A DNA stretch of 64,000 bases from Phoma sp. XZ068 (Eukaryota > Ascomycota > Dothideomycetes > Pleosporales > Didymellaceae): NCBI GenBank assembly GCA_004835665.1, contig RBKR01000002.1, forward strand, positions 620,001-684,000, written 5' to 3'. Shown here piece after piece: positions 52,978 to 63,952 of the stretch. The notes under the pieces are model-generated. The model did no database searches and had not been told where the DNA came from. It was given only the letters and a program-made list of their open reading frames with translations. The translations under genes were made by a program, and so were the position numbers. Each line of letters starts with the position of its first letter. Position 1 is the first letter of the stretch.

Positions 52978-55503
52978 CTACGGATGTTCGTGCTCCGCCG
53001 CGCCATTCGCTTCTTCGACGCGCTCCTGTATCAGGTCAACCTGCTTGACCGGATGTAAGAGCACGGCTGGTAGGCACATGCGTCCCTCACCAGCAAGCTC
53101 TTCTTCCTCGCCGCCGTCGTTGTCGACTTTGTAACCCATCCATCTCTTCCACAGGTTTGGTGCGAAGCCGGCGTGGTAGTACCATGTTGTGCCTAGAAAG
53201 TTGTGCTGGCGCTCGTCTGAGAAGACGGACAGTCTGGCACCACCGGATGCGCCGTTTCGCCCGTTGTTGAAGATGGCAGCAAGATACTGCGTCGGCCACT
53301 TGCGGTCAATGAAAACGGGGTGTGGCGCGTAGACGGCTTTCAAGCCATGGTGCAGCGCGCAGGAACCTGGCCACATCTCGCTGAACATGGTATGGCGGAA
53401 ATGAGACTGCTCGCGGTGCATTGTCTCCAGCAGGCGGCGTGACAGACGACCAGATGTGTTGATGGCAGTCCGGCGGGGCGGGAGACCGTTCTTGCGATCA
53501 TAGCCAGTGACATCCTCGTTGAGAATCCAGTTGGTGCGATCTGGATCGAAGAGCGGGTTGAATACGATGAGGTCGGCTGCCTCGCCTACACCCCATTGGT
53601 GCTTGTCCTCCATCAAGGTATGTTGTGGTATCACATCCTCGTCAATCTCGATGTCGGGGTAGTCCTGAGGCTTCTCTGGGCCCCAGATGTGTTTCTCTGG
53701 TTTCTGCAACTCAGGCTGAGCGACATGTGGGTTCGGAGGGAGGTGCGACGACCAAGTGTTGGCTTTGCTGTTGGTACCATGCTCGGTCTGTACGCGCACC
53801 ATGTGGGTGAAGTCTTCCCAGGAGCCATGCACAGACGGCACGTAGAAACGAGCGTTGCGCTCCCATAGTCCCTTGCGAGGTTGCGCTTCAGACCACTGCG
53901 AGACTTGATTGAAGAGATGGTAGTAGTGGCCTGTGTATCGAACGTCCATCTCCCAGTGCCAGAAAAACTCGAACTCGGGATGCTGGTGTGCGAAGTAGGT
54001 GACGGGCATGAATGTTGAACGGTAGGCACCGTGAACAGGGAGACCGCGGTACATAGACTCCTCGACACCACCGTAGATGAGACCCATCTGTCGTTCAGAC
54101 CATAGCGTGCCCATGCCAGCGAACTCAGCTGGGAGAGACTTGCTTAGTACCTCTTGATAAACCTTCTCATCTGCCCAGATCTGTTTGTTGTCGTCCTTGA
54201 CGTGTATGAGGAAGTGCACCTGATACTCACCGCCGGATGCAAGACTGAGCTCAGAGATCATCGACCGCAAGTACATTAGGTCTTCATCATCGTACTCATA
54301 ATCCCACCATGTGCGGATGAGTACAGCGGTTCGTGGGAGGAGCTTGTTGTGGGTAGCCTTCGGTTGCTGACGGACCGTCGCGGAAAGTGGCTGATCAGTG
54401 TCGGTCTGATTGTCGGTCTTCAGATCGATATCAAGCTGCCGCTTCTGCACGGCCATGGCTTGGAATGCATCGTCGTGGGTCTTTGGTTGCGTTTTGAAGC
54501 GCCCTTTGTTCTTTTCTAGGCAGCGAGTCACAGCGTCACCCCATTTGACTTTCCGATAGTCAACTTCTGGAGTGGACTCCCAGACCTTCTCGATGCCCTC
54601 GCGGTCACCTTCCATGCCTGCACCTGTACCTCCTCTCCTCTTGCTGTAGCCCATGCCGTAGGGTCCCAAACGTCCGAAGCGCTCGAAGCAAACATCGTTC
54701 CTCAATCCAAGCAGGTCGTAGCTTCCCATGACGTTGTCAGGCATGCCTTTCGTTACGCCATTGTATGCCCGCAGCCCAGGGACAGCGACTGTGTCTTTTG
54801 CGTCCAGGTAGCAGGTCTCAACAGGACCGTATGTATCCACATAGGTGAGGCTGTTGTAGTCCGGATACGGGTTGAAGGGTACTGAATCAGGGATGTGGGC
54901 ATTCTCTGCCCGTTTCTCTTTCGGCGACTCCTGCTTCGTATCCGCTGGCGGCAGCTCTGGGTCGATGTCCTCCTTGGTGGGATATTCCGGCACATTGTCC
55001 TTGCGGCTGACCAGAGTGCGTATGCCACCATGGTAGCGTTTCAGAAAGGGGAAGCTTTCCCACACTGGTGGCGGTGGCGGTGACTTGTACAGCTTGAGCT
55101 CTGCATTCCGTATCGAGTCCCAGCTACTGTGCAGCAGGAACCACATGAAGAGAATCAACGTGCTCGCTATTGCCAGCCCAAAGTATCTTGTGAACGCGCG
55201 TGGATTGCGGTAGCTGTAAGCGCTGACGGAGGGTTTGGACGGCGTCCTTCGATGTGTGCGGGATGCTTTGCGGTTCGGGGCAAGCGGCCTGGCTTCGTGT
55301 GGATTGTTTGGGTTCACGTCGTAGGCGCCAGACGATGCCCGCGACGAGTACGGGCTCGATGCGCCAGAAGATGTGTAGTTTCCATCGTCGTCGCTGTCGT
55401 AGCGCTTCTCGTTGATCTCGCCGTCTTCGAGGTCGCGCTCCACCTGGTTGTAGGCTTGCGGCTTCCGCTTTGCCACCGAAAGCTGTGGCCTGAAGCCCAG
55501 CAT
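52978..55503 (-). CDS. DUF3405 family type II membrane protein (putative glycosyltransferase-like)
   Basis: A single exon of 841 residues. About 105 mostly disordered cytosolic residues, rich in Ser, Arg and Pro, lead into one membrane helix at about 107-125 (YFGLAIASTLILFMWFLL). A Pro-rich stalk (SPPPPPVWESFPF) and a large lumenal domain follow. Within it, TAVLIRTWWDYEYDDEDLMYLRSMI, FFWHWEMDVRYTGHYYHLF, LIVFNPLFDP and HRKNGLPPRR-like segments match my memory of the fungal DUF3405 family, thought to be related to Golgi glycosyltransferases. WEMDVR contains an acidic motif like the DXD of such enzymes. The topology fits a Golgi protein acting in cell-wall or glycan synthesis. Enzyme activity has not been shown for most members, so function is tentative. 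Confidence 0.75.
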   Translation of the reverse strand: MLGFRPQLSVAKRKPQAYNQVERDLEDGEINEKRYDSDDDGNYTSSGASSPYSSRASSGAYDVNPNNPHEARPLAPNRKASRTHRRTPSKPSVSAYSYRNPRAFTRYFGLAIASTLILFMWFLLHSSWDSIRNAELKLYKSPPPPPVWESFPFLKRYHGGIRTLVSRKDNVPEYPTKEDIDPELPPADTKQESPKEKRAENAHIPDSVPFNPYPDYNSLTYVDTYGPVETCYLDAKDTVAVPGLRAYNGVTKGMPDNVMGSYDLLGLRNDVCFERFGRLGPYGMGYSKRRGGTGAGMEGDREGIEKVWESTPEVDYRKVKWGDAVTRCLEKNKGRFKTQPKTHDDAFQAMAVQKRQLDIDLKTDNQTDTDQPLSATVRQQPKATHNKLLPRTAVLIRTWWDYEYDDEDLMYLRSMISELSLASGGEYQVHFLIHVKDDNKQIWADEKVYQEVLSKSLPAEFAGMGTLWSERQMGLIYGGVEESMYRGLPVHGAYRSTFMPVTYFAHQHPEFEFFWHWEMDVRYTGHYYHLFNQVSQWSEAQPRKGLWERNARFYVPSVHGSWEDFTHMVRVQTEHGTNSKANTWSSHLPPNPHVAQPELQKPEKHIWGPEKPQDYPDIEIDEDVIPQHTLMEDKHQWGVGEAADLIVFNPLFDPDRTNWILNEDVTGYDRKNGLPPRRTAINTSGRLSRRLLETMHREQSHFRHTMFSEMWPGSCALHHGLKAVYAPHPVFIDRKWPTQYLAAIFNNGRNGASGGARLSVFSDERQHNFLGTTWYYHAGFAPNLWKRWMGYKVDNDGGEEEELAGEGRMCLPAVLLHPVKQVDLIQERVEEANGAAEHEHP

Positions 55504-57085
55504 TATATATGGCTACACGTGATGTACGCCCTGGCGCATTCAAGAGAGCAGATCAATGTGGAGTGGTAGCACGCGCCGTAGAGGGCGGCCAGGAATGCAC
55601 GAGACTGACGTCGGGGCTCGTTGCAAATCGGGTGAAAAATCAACTTGCGTGTCTCGCTGCTGAAGACGTGCGCAGTCGTAACAATGCAATAAAAGAAGGT
55701 GCCGTGACGTCGTGAGATCGTATAGCACTGCCGTCCGAATGAGGTTGGATTGAGTTGAGCCTCATCGAGCCAGGGAAACAAACGGCGTTGATGCGGCGAC
55801 GGCAGGTGCGGCTCAGCTCCAGCCTTCCCCCACTCCCCACACCCAAACCAACCGCATCCACACTGACAGACGGACAGAACCCTCGCAAATCAATTTCAAG
55901 CGACGCTCATTGGAAATAACTATTTTACGGGCTACTGACCACTGTCAGCAATACAGCCACGTCTGGCAAGTGCAAGGCGTGAAGCTTCAGTCATGGACCA
56001 CTACTTGTACCCAATCTTTCACATTCGGTCACGTGCAGCTTGGCTTGCAAACAGCCTTGCGAGGCTGTCTAGCATCTCCTGATGTCGTCGAGTGGTACAG
56101 AGAATTCCTCCCGCCGCTGCCGGTCCGCGATTCAAACGTGGCTGAAGGATTGATGCGCAGTCTACCAAGATCCTCGTGTCAAAGAATATGGGTGCGGCTC
56201 GCCAATTTCATCAAGGGGACGACTTCGAAAGTTCCGCGTACCAGTATAGACAGCTTAAACATCGAAAGGACCATCAATAGCGTTCAGACACTGACTCCAC
56301 GTTGCTGTGTACACTCACCCATGTACCGTTCTAAGGGAGCCAATATATCGTCCACATTATCACAATGCCTCCACTGGCGACAGACGGCTTAAACCGGTGC
56401 CTGAGTTGACTTGGTGTATGTTCAATGATTTCAGTACCGCAATACGTCGGATGCGAGCAGCCGAGCCACTACTGCAGACAAGAGTACCGCCAAATATGAA
56501 AGCCATTTAAGTCTCCTAGCTGTAGCATTTGCTAAATATCTTAGCATGCCGAGCCGCTGGTGCCCGTGGTATTTCTTCTTTCAGACAGTAAAGCGCCAAA
56601 GAATAAGAGCTGGGCAGCTTCTTTGCGGGGAAATCGATAGATTCGAAGGCTAAAGCCAAGCGGTATCAATACAGCCTTGAGCATCAGCCGCGAATCAAGT
56701 CATGATCCGGGAGGCGCTTTGTCATACGTACAATCGTTACACATAAGTACTGCGCCATGCGTAAGCACTTTCTCCGACTCGGGCACACATCTTTGTCCAA
56801 CCTCCTCTTCGCGAAGGGAGCTGGCTGATCTAGAGAGGTAGTCTACCACCCCCTGTGCCCTGAGCTATACCGTCATGACGAAGTCTTCTGCAAACGAACA
56901 TATCACGGCCAGTCCTACATGGATCATTGTAGAGAGCTGAATCACTATGTGCTACAGAGAGGCGGGTAGCATAGCAGGACTTCTGGAATGGATAGTTAAG
57001 CATAAATACTGCAAGCCCCGTTGCTTCTACGGTGCCAAACAACAACCAAAGCCTTTCACTTGACATATTGGCAAGGTAGTCCATC
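55504..57085. other. Intergenic, no supported gene
   Basis: About 1.6 kb between divergent starts of the DUF3405 and GLEYA genes. A 160-codon plus-strand frame (55910-56392) has no motif or signal peptide. Promoters of both genes should lie near the ends. Confidence 0.45.
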
Positions 57086-58445
57086 ATGCGTTCTTCTACT
57101 ATCTTGTACTTGATCCTATCGGCTACCGCCCACGCATTGCCGGTCGTTGACCAGAAGGCGTTGAATGCTCTCTTTTGCAAGGTCAACAATGTCATCATTA
57201 GCGCACTTCAAAAGGATGCTGTAGCAACCACCTACTGCTTCAGCTACCTTTCTATACCGACATCTACCATGTATGCTTGTCCCGGCCCAGGCTGCTAACA
57301 TACCAGCTCAACTACTGTCACACAGACGCCCGCCAGCATCACAACCACAGTATCCGTTACCACTACTGGCCCAGCCGTCACTACAACCGCAACCGAGACT
57401 TTGACACTCCCTGAGGAAACGACAACCACCTTCACTGATCTCAAGGTATGAAGTTGTGTCGCTTATTTACTGCTGAAAATGTTTCTGACCCGTCCAGACT
57501 GACTTCACAACTGTGTCAACCAACTCTACTGTTACTCTTACCTGCCTTGACAGCGCATACACCAACGCACCTGCAATTCCACCACCCATGGGTGCCGCAG
57601 GAAAACGTGGTGCCAAATTCGAGAAGCCGAAGCATATTCCGGCTGCTTGGCCATCGGCATACGTCTCCACCGCTTGCTTCTGCTTGTCGATCCCAACTCC
57701 ATCCGTCTCCAAAACTACCACTAAGACTCTGTCTCCTGGTACCATCAGTGTCACTGACACCATCACTGTTACTCCAATAGCCACAGAAACGAAGACTCTC
57801 ACTGAGACAAAGACCAACACTGTCTCCATAACCGTGCAGCAAACCAGCACCTCAACTGTGACAGAATATGCCACTACCACCACCATCGCCTCGAACGGGC
57901 TAAAGTATCGCAAGTACACTCATAGTTTTGATGCTACCCTAGCCAATAGTGGCTTCGCCTCATCGTTCTTCAAAGGAAAAACCGGCCAAATAAGTGGCAC
58001 CTTGAATTCGCTCTCCTTCAGTTCCAACGGTGGATCTGACATCAAATTCGCGGATCAACCGTCGTCATTCAACGCACTCCAGGCTGCAGTCCTAGAACAG
58101 GGCTTCTTTGTCGCCAAGCAGACTGGAACATATACCTTCATCTCCCCAGCGGCTGATGTCGACAATTGGAGCTACCTCTGGCTAGGCGATGTCGCCTACT
58201 CTCAGTGGGATGATAGCAACACATCTTTCAAGTCTAGTCGCACTGGGTCCGCAAATGGTAGTCCTCTAGTTACGACTACCGGGACCACTACTGTGGTGCT
58301 CAACGAAGGAGATGCGATTTCTCTTACTTATCTTTGGGCAAATGGCGGTGGCCCAAGTAACAGCAGGATTACCATCACCCTGCCCGGTGGTGTGGCAGTC
58401 AGTGAGCAATATGTGCAGGCCTGTAGTGCTCATACTTTCCCATAA
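57086..58445 (+). CDS. Secreted Thr-rich protein with C-terminal GLEYA adhesin domain
   Basis: Three exons, 57086-57270, 57307-57445 and 57498-58445, sum to 1272 nt and 423 residues. A signal peptide (MRSSTILYLILSATAHA) is followed by a short Cys-containing part and Thr/Ser-rich linkers full of TTT and TET, likely O-glycosylated. About 180 residues at the C-terminus form the GLEYA/PA14-like lectin domain. It runs from GLKYRKYTHSFDATLANSGFA, through VLEQGFFVAKQTGTYTF and NWSYLWLGDVAYSQWDD (the family's namesake segment), to VVLNEGDAISLTYLWANGGGP. GLEYA domains occur in fungal adhesins that bind sugars. No GPI signal is seen, so it is probably secreted or wall-bound. A dibasic KR lies in the central part (GAAGKRGAKFEK). 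The first intron is only 36 nt but is required to reach the domain in frame. Confidence 0.8.
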
Positions 58446-59389
58446 AGGGTAAGGCAATTATGAAACTAGGACTGGCTACTATGAACTAGATAGCTTTGCT
58501 TTGATAGCTCTCACGTATCTAAGCACCATTCCTGTGCTTTGGCGTTGTGCCTCTTCGCCAAGCTTGCATTATTATTTTCCCCTAAGTTACGAAAGATGAC
58601 TAGACCATGATGGGAAAGCTTCTCAGTCAAGGTATTTACTTTTGTAGCGACTCAATTGTGGAGTTCATGTACGACATAGACTGGTGGCGTGGTACCATAG
58701 TACGGAAATCCAAGTGCAAAAGGATGTACGGTATCTTGTAAGAGGGATGATTCAAGGAGCCTTTCATCTTTATCTAGCCATGAGAAAGCTTCCAAATAAT
58801 AAGGAGCCAGGTAACACATTGGTTCCCGGCCTCTTGAGATCTTTGCACGATTGTTGAAGTCACCATATTTCTTCCTCTGCCCTTATGTCTGTGAGAATAT
58901 GTTTTCCTGGATACGGGTAGCCCAACTTACCAACAGCTGCGCTTTACGCTCTCGTAGTATTAGACAGCTGACATACCCCGCACACGGCATCCAGCATGCT
59001 GCAAGACCACGCGAAGATGGCGTGCTCTGATAACGGCGATATAGATACACTGACTGCCGCGCACTTCCGGGGATTTCAAAGTTCCCATGTCATGACCACC
59101 GTAAGATACAATCAATACACTGACGCTTAGTAGCTAACGATCGATAATTCATCGATGTTGAACTTAGTCCCTGGTCTACATTAGTAAAATTTCAAAGACT
59201 ACTCCAATATAGACGGGAGGAGACTTCGATAACACCAGCGAAGAGAGCGCCCACCGTCCAAATACAAGCTGGTAACCTCGCAAGGAGCGTCTCATCCAAA
59301 ACCCTCTCCGCTGGATCACCTTACTCCAAATCTTCTGTATACGGATTGGCAGCTTCGCTCCTTTTTGTGCCCCAGTCACATGAAGTACG
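58446..59389. other. Intergenic, no supported gene
   Basis: About 0.9 kb before the decayed UNC93-like gene. It may include more of that gene's eroded N-terminal half, but I could not align it. Nothing else seen. Confidence 0.4.
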
Positions 59390-60480
59390 ATGAATGGGCT
59401 AGGAGTGGTTGGTTTGCGGTCCGACAGTCCACCGACGCAGTTCTACTTCGTACATACCTTCACGGCGGTGGCTTGCTCCCCGGTCCCGTAGCGCACATAC
59501 GATCGGATTCGAAAACATTCTCACCATCAAATTCCTGGGGTTTCTATCTTATGCTTCTCAATTGGACGTCAATAACATATCCAGCAACCAGTGGTTCTCG
59601 TATGTCGGGGCGCTGGCATGCGGCATGAGCAGCAGCTTTTACTGAAGTACCGAGGGAGCAATGACAGGCGAGTACCCCGAGAGGTGGTTTGGTTCACGTT
59701 CCGCACCTCTGGCAATACTATAGGTGGTTCTGTATTACTCGAGGAAAACCACAAGATCAATCACCGAGCCGAAGTGGCTATCATGCGACCAGCGAAGATC
59801 AACCTTGAAAATGGCACCTTAACCAAACTGCCAAGGCATACGGATCGGTCCACGCAGAGAAGAGCTGTGATGGCTGTTGAGAAGCCGCTCAATCCTGTTG
59901 TTGATGCTAGTATCATGGTACTTTGGGGTAGACTCCAGCTAGTCATGGAACATACCTCACTACTTAATTCACAATGTGCCCGGGCGCTCTGTGTAGCTTC
60001 ACGTCAGCTGAGGTAGGCATGCTGACAAGGTGGTTCGGAGGGTTCCTTCGCAGGCCTTCCTTGGCATTGAAAGAGACAGGCCAGAGCGGTTGTCATGTAC
60101 GCTTGGATTGCATCTTGGAACTCCGCGATCTGACTCCTGGCAGTCCATATCCAGTACGAGTGCCACCAGGTGCGATCACCTCTTTACTTGGGAAATCGGA
60201 AGTCTTTCGGATGACCACCAGCGCGTACTTGTTGGAGCTTATTAACTTAGGTATAGATGAGAGGTACATCTAGGTGTATTGGTCACCTGTCCGACTGCCT
60301 TGGGATCGACATTGGTATCGCTCCTTCGTGCGAGGCGTTGAGATTGGCAGCCCGCATTGCAGTCGATCTGGGCGTAACACACAACGCGACAGCGAGCATC
60401 ACCTGCGCTTCGTGGCTCTCTGCGCTGCCCTTCGCAGCAAATCAACAAACCCAAGTGGGAAGGAGAGTGGCCGTCTGAGT
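59390..60480 (+). pseudogene. Decayed UNC93-like MFS transporter
   Basis: Fragments of a fungal UNC93-like (DUF895) transporter lie in order on the plus strand but in different frames. From about 59410 there is GPTV, then QWFSYVGALACGMSSSFY, a TGA stop at 59643-59645 where this family has Trp, and STEGAMTGEYPE. The next part is in another frame: VVWFTFRTSGNTIGGSVLL (about 59690-59740), then RPAKINLENGT and IMVLWGRLQLVMEH. Later, frames change again with ALCSFTSA, FGGFLRRPSLAL and finally RSFVRGVE (about 60320). One stop and several shifts prevent any intact product. The TGG-to-TGA change would be a C:G to T:A transition, as in repeat-induced point mutation, though one change is no proof. Left and right limits are approximate. 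The match is from memory of the family. Confidence 0.6.
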
Positions 60481-60710
60481 CAGATTCCAGAATAGCACAA
60501 GCTTTCATGGGAGTTTCTGTGGAGAAATGCATGATTCATTCGGTACGGTACACCGGTGCGTGCGGGGAAGGTGCGGGAGCGTCCGATATGGCTTTTATTG
60601 AACAACCAAGAGCACTAGAGAGGTCCACCTGCAAGTCAGCACACGAGTCTACACTAACAACTGTTAAAAGCGGTAAACAGCTCGCTGCAAACACTATATC
60701 AACATAAGTA

Positions 60711-60736
60711 CACCTCAAAAGCACACCTCAAAAGCA
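60711..60736. repeat. Tandem 13-bp repeat in the GST promoter
   Basis: CACCTCAAAAGCA occurs twice head-to-tail at 60711-60723 and 60724-60736, 34 bases before the GST start codon, so it most likely lies in the 5' leader or core promoter. Confidence 0.8.
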
Positions 60737-60770
60737 CACCGACACTACGTCTTCCAGCTCAACATTCAAA

Positions 60771-61604
60771 ATGACAGACACGAAACCCTTCATCCTCTAC
60801 GACATCTCCTCGCCCCTTGAGCCACGCTCGTTTGCGCCAAACCCCTCGAAAAGTCGTCTGGCGTTGTCTTTCAAAGGCGTGCCTTTCAAGACAACATGGA
60901 TCGACATTCCTGACATCCCTCATGTCCGTCAAAGTCTTCATTGCCCCGCCACTCGCAAGTTCGATGACGGCTCAGATTTTAATACCCTCCCTATGCTGCA
61001 AGACCCTTCAGGCAAGGTCATTGGCGACTCATTTGACATCGCCAACTACCTTGAGGACACATTTCCAAATTCAGGAGGCCGCCTCTTTCCCCAGGACTCC
61101 ACGCGCACAGGACTCGACTATGAGAGCCCGCAGAAAGATACAGCTTTCTTCGCGCCTTTGACTACAAATGAAGGATCCAAAAATCAGGCCTATGCCAAGT
61201 TCAACATGCATGTCGATTGCACCTTCTCTGCTCACACTTCACTTGTTGCCCAGTACATGCCCTTCAACCCAGAGACGGCCGATACCTCGAAGGCACTCTT
61301 TGTAAAGCGCGCACATTTGAACTCCTGGGACGATCTCACCTTCCAGGAGGAAGCGAAAGAGGCTATCAAAACCTCATTCAAGGCGTCACTCACTTCACTG
61401 GCCCAGCTCTATATGATTCATGAAGATGGCCCCTATCTTGAGGGCAAGGAGGCCAACTATGCTGATCTAATTGTGGGAGGGTGGCTGAATATGATGTTCT
61501 CGCTCATGCGGAAAGATGACTTGGAAGACTTCAGAACGTGGCATGACGGAGTATTCGCCCGGCTCCATGATTCATTGCAGGAGAACTACTTCGTGTGTAA
61601 ATGA
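60771..61604 (+). CDS. Glutathione S-transferase-like protein
   Basis: A single exon of 277 residues. The N-terminal thioredoxin-like domain (ILYDISSPLEPRSFAPNPSKSRLALSFKGVPFKTTWIDIPDI) has the usual beta-alpha-beta start, a TLPMLQDPSGKVIGDSFDIANYLED segment with the Pro and Ser that hold glutathione, and then an all-helical C-terminal domain with EANYADLIVGGWLNMMF. The layout is like the fungal Ure2/FuA (beta-etherase-like) branch, in which a Ser near the start acts instead of Tyr. The substrate is unknown; typical roles are conjugation of electrophiles, lignin-derived aromatics or steps in secondary metabolism. It is flanked by a decayed transporter on the left and an intact one on the right. 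ATG at 60771 follows a tandem repeat. Confidence 0.82.
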   Translation: MTDTKPFILYDISSPLEPRSFAPNPSKSRLALSFKGVPFKTTWIDIPDIPHVRQSLHCPATRKFDDGSDFNTLPMLQDPSGKVIGDSFDIANYLEDTFPNSGGRLFPQDSTRTGLDYESPQKDTAFFAPLTTNEGSKNQAYAKFNMHVDCTFSAHTSLVAQYMPFNPETADTSKALFVKRAHLNSWDDLTFQEEAKEAIKTSFKASLTSLAQLYMIHEDGPYLEGKEANYADLIVGGWLNMMFSLMRKDDLEDFRTWHDGVFARLHDSLQENYFVCK

Positions 61605-62023
61605 AGAACTTCAAGCATATGCTGGGGTTTGAAACCAAGGCCTCACTGACTGGCGGTTCTGGAGGCCTAAGATGGTAGAGGATGCAAATTGTACTGTGGT
61701 CGAAACTTAAGTCTACATCAAGTAGACTCTACTTTAATCAAGTGCTCTGCTTATAGCAATACGTGAAGTGATGGGAGTCGTAGTACCGTTCGTCCTCGAC
61801 ATGATACTTTCCTGAAGATGAGTTGTAGTACTCGAGAGGGTGGGAGCAGTCAGGGTGAAGGCTCTATGACAATACTGAAGCACCTTGAGACTCGCGCACA
61901 ATGTAAGATCCTACCATCCCATACGCACTGGAAGAATCCTTTGAAGCTAGTTCTTTAGTTGACAGAACCAAAGCAGCAAGATGCAATGTGGGAAACCATC
62001 AGCCTCACTACCACCATTGCGAT
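61605..62023. other. Convergent 3' intergenic region
   Basis: 419 bases between the 3' ends of the GST and the MFS sugar transporter. No gene seen. Confidence 0.5.
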
Positions 62024-63952
62024 CTAGACAGATTCTTTAGTTTGAACACGCTCCGTGCTGACACTGCGACGTTCCTTGTCGTCCGGATTACTTCTTTCAC
62101 CTCTTGCGATACGTGCGTCTTCTTCAATGAATTCGGCTGGTCGGTGCAACTGCACTGCAAGTCGATTCTTGTGGATGAAGATGCCAGGCTGGGTTTCGAA
62201 GAAGCGATCAATGTCCTCCAAAGTTCGATTTGCTGTCTCAGGATACAGGAAGTATGTGATTGGGATAAAGGCGAAGCAGATGACAGCCCAGATGATCCAG
62301 AACTTGTATCCTAGATTCTCTATACCAGGCAATGTAGCTTGAACAACCGCGTAGTTGCAAATCCCTTTCAGAAGTCAGCTGGTGTGCTAGTACTAACAGC
62401 AAGAATACTCACAGTTCGTGCTCATCGCCAATGATGCGCCTTTCGTGCGCATCTCAAGGGCGTTGATCCTAGGGACACATCAGTTGGCTATGCAAGTATT
62501 CACAGGGTGTAAGACTCACTCAGTAGGGTACAGCCACGGTACACCGAGGACACCCATGCCGAAGCTGGCGAAGAAGATGAAGAAGAAAGATACTGCTACT
62601 ATGCCAAGTTTGTAGGAATTCCCGCCGGCTTCGGTTTGACCTTGAGCTACTGCAATGACAATCCAACATATTGAGCAAGCTGCAGCGGAACACATCATAA
62701 CCTGAAACAAGTGAGCATAAGTCAGCTGTCTGCTAGATGGCGCTCACCTTGCGTCTTCCGTAGCGCTCGATCACAAAGTACGCCAGACAAGCGAACAGTA
62801 GATAGTCAAGAGACCCGGCTGCAGCCAATATTCTGGACAGTAGCTCCGATATGCCCAACGAATTGATGAATATGTAGCTCATATAGTAGCTTGTAACCTA
62901 GAACAATATTAGATTCCAAAATAGTATTACATCGTTGCAACATACATTGATTCCCGAAATCTGGTTCATGGCTTGCATCCAGGCGCCGAGAATCATTCGT
63001 CTCAACAACCCACTTGGTCCCTTGCCACTGAGTAGTTGCCACCAAGTGTATATACTCATGTGTTCACGGTCAAGGATATCCTTGATGATATTGTACTGTG
63101 TGATCACCGCCGGCGACTCGGGAGTTGCGCCGTGACCCTCGAGGGCAGCGAGGACTTCTAGGGCTTCTTCGTGCTTGCCTTTGCGGATGAGGAGTCGTGG
63201 CGAGTCCGGTAAGAACGGGCACATTGCATAAATGCAAAAAGTGAAGAATAGTTGAAATGCGAGTGGGAACCGCCATGCAATATCTCGTGGCGCAAATGAA
63301 AATCCAAGGGTAAGCCAATTCGAGATGCTGAAGCCCGTGATACAGTTGGCTGGTAGAAGATATCAGTAATGACTCAATGGTTCTGGGGGTCACTCTCACC
63401 CATTTGAATGATGACCAGCTTTCCTCTGCTGTTCATCTTGCTGGTCTCCGCTTGCCAGACACCAGCTGTCGCAGTGTTCATGCCGGTCCCAAGTCCAGCC
63501 ACAATTCTGCCGACCATCATACTTGCTACGGTCCAGCTGCAAGTCTGAATTATTGCACCAATTCCAATGACGGTAGAGCCGAGTAAAATTTGACGGGGAC
63601 GGCCGAGCATATCTCCAGTCCATATTGTGCTCATAGCACCAATGAAGCAGCCAATGTTGTATATCGAAGTCATAACTCCTATAATACTGTCAGTTATACC
63701 CCTGAGTTCCCTGTAAGGCCTTTAGGTATAGATACCTTGCATGTTCGCGGACGGATAGCCAAATGTGTAGAGGAAATTCTCAGAGATGATAACATTTCCG
63801 AACACACCCTGATCATACCCATAGAATCTGTAGCTGTCAGCTAATAGACCTCAATTGGACACATCTTTCGTATACATCAAGACGGTTGAGGCTGCAATCG
63901 ATATCCAGACTGTAAGCCTTTCACCTGAGCCTCCAAGATACTTGCGTGGCAT
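62024..63952 (-). CDS. MFS sugar transporter (sugar porter family)
   Basis: Eight exons, 63876-63952, 63736-63827, 63400-63678, 62946-63349, 62748-62897, 62520-62701, 62413-62468 and 62024-62364, total 1581 nt and 526 residues, so the gene is complete. Signatures in order: FYGYDQGVFGNVI in the first helix, DMLGRPRQILLG, GRIVAGLGTGMNTATAGVWQAE, PDSPRLLIRKGKHEEAL in the central loop, QAMNQISGINVTSYYMS in helix 7, FVIERYGRRK, GVPWLYPTEINALEMRTKG and PETANRTLEDIDRFF. This is a hexose or disaccharide proton symporter at the plasma membrane. The tail is about 60 residues, charged. All seven introns have GT-AG ends and each splice falls in a conserved stretch. The substrate is not clear from sequence. 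Confidence 0.92.
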
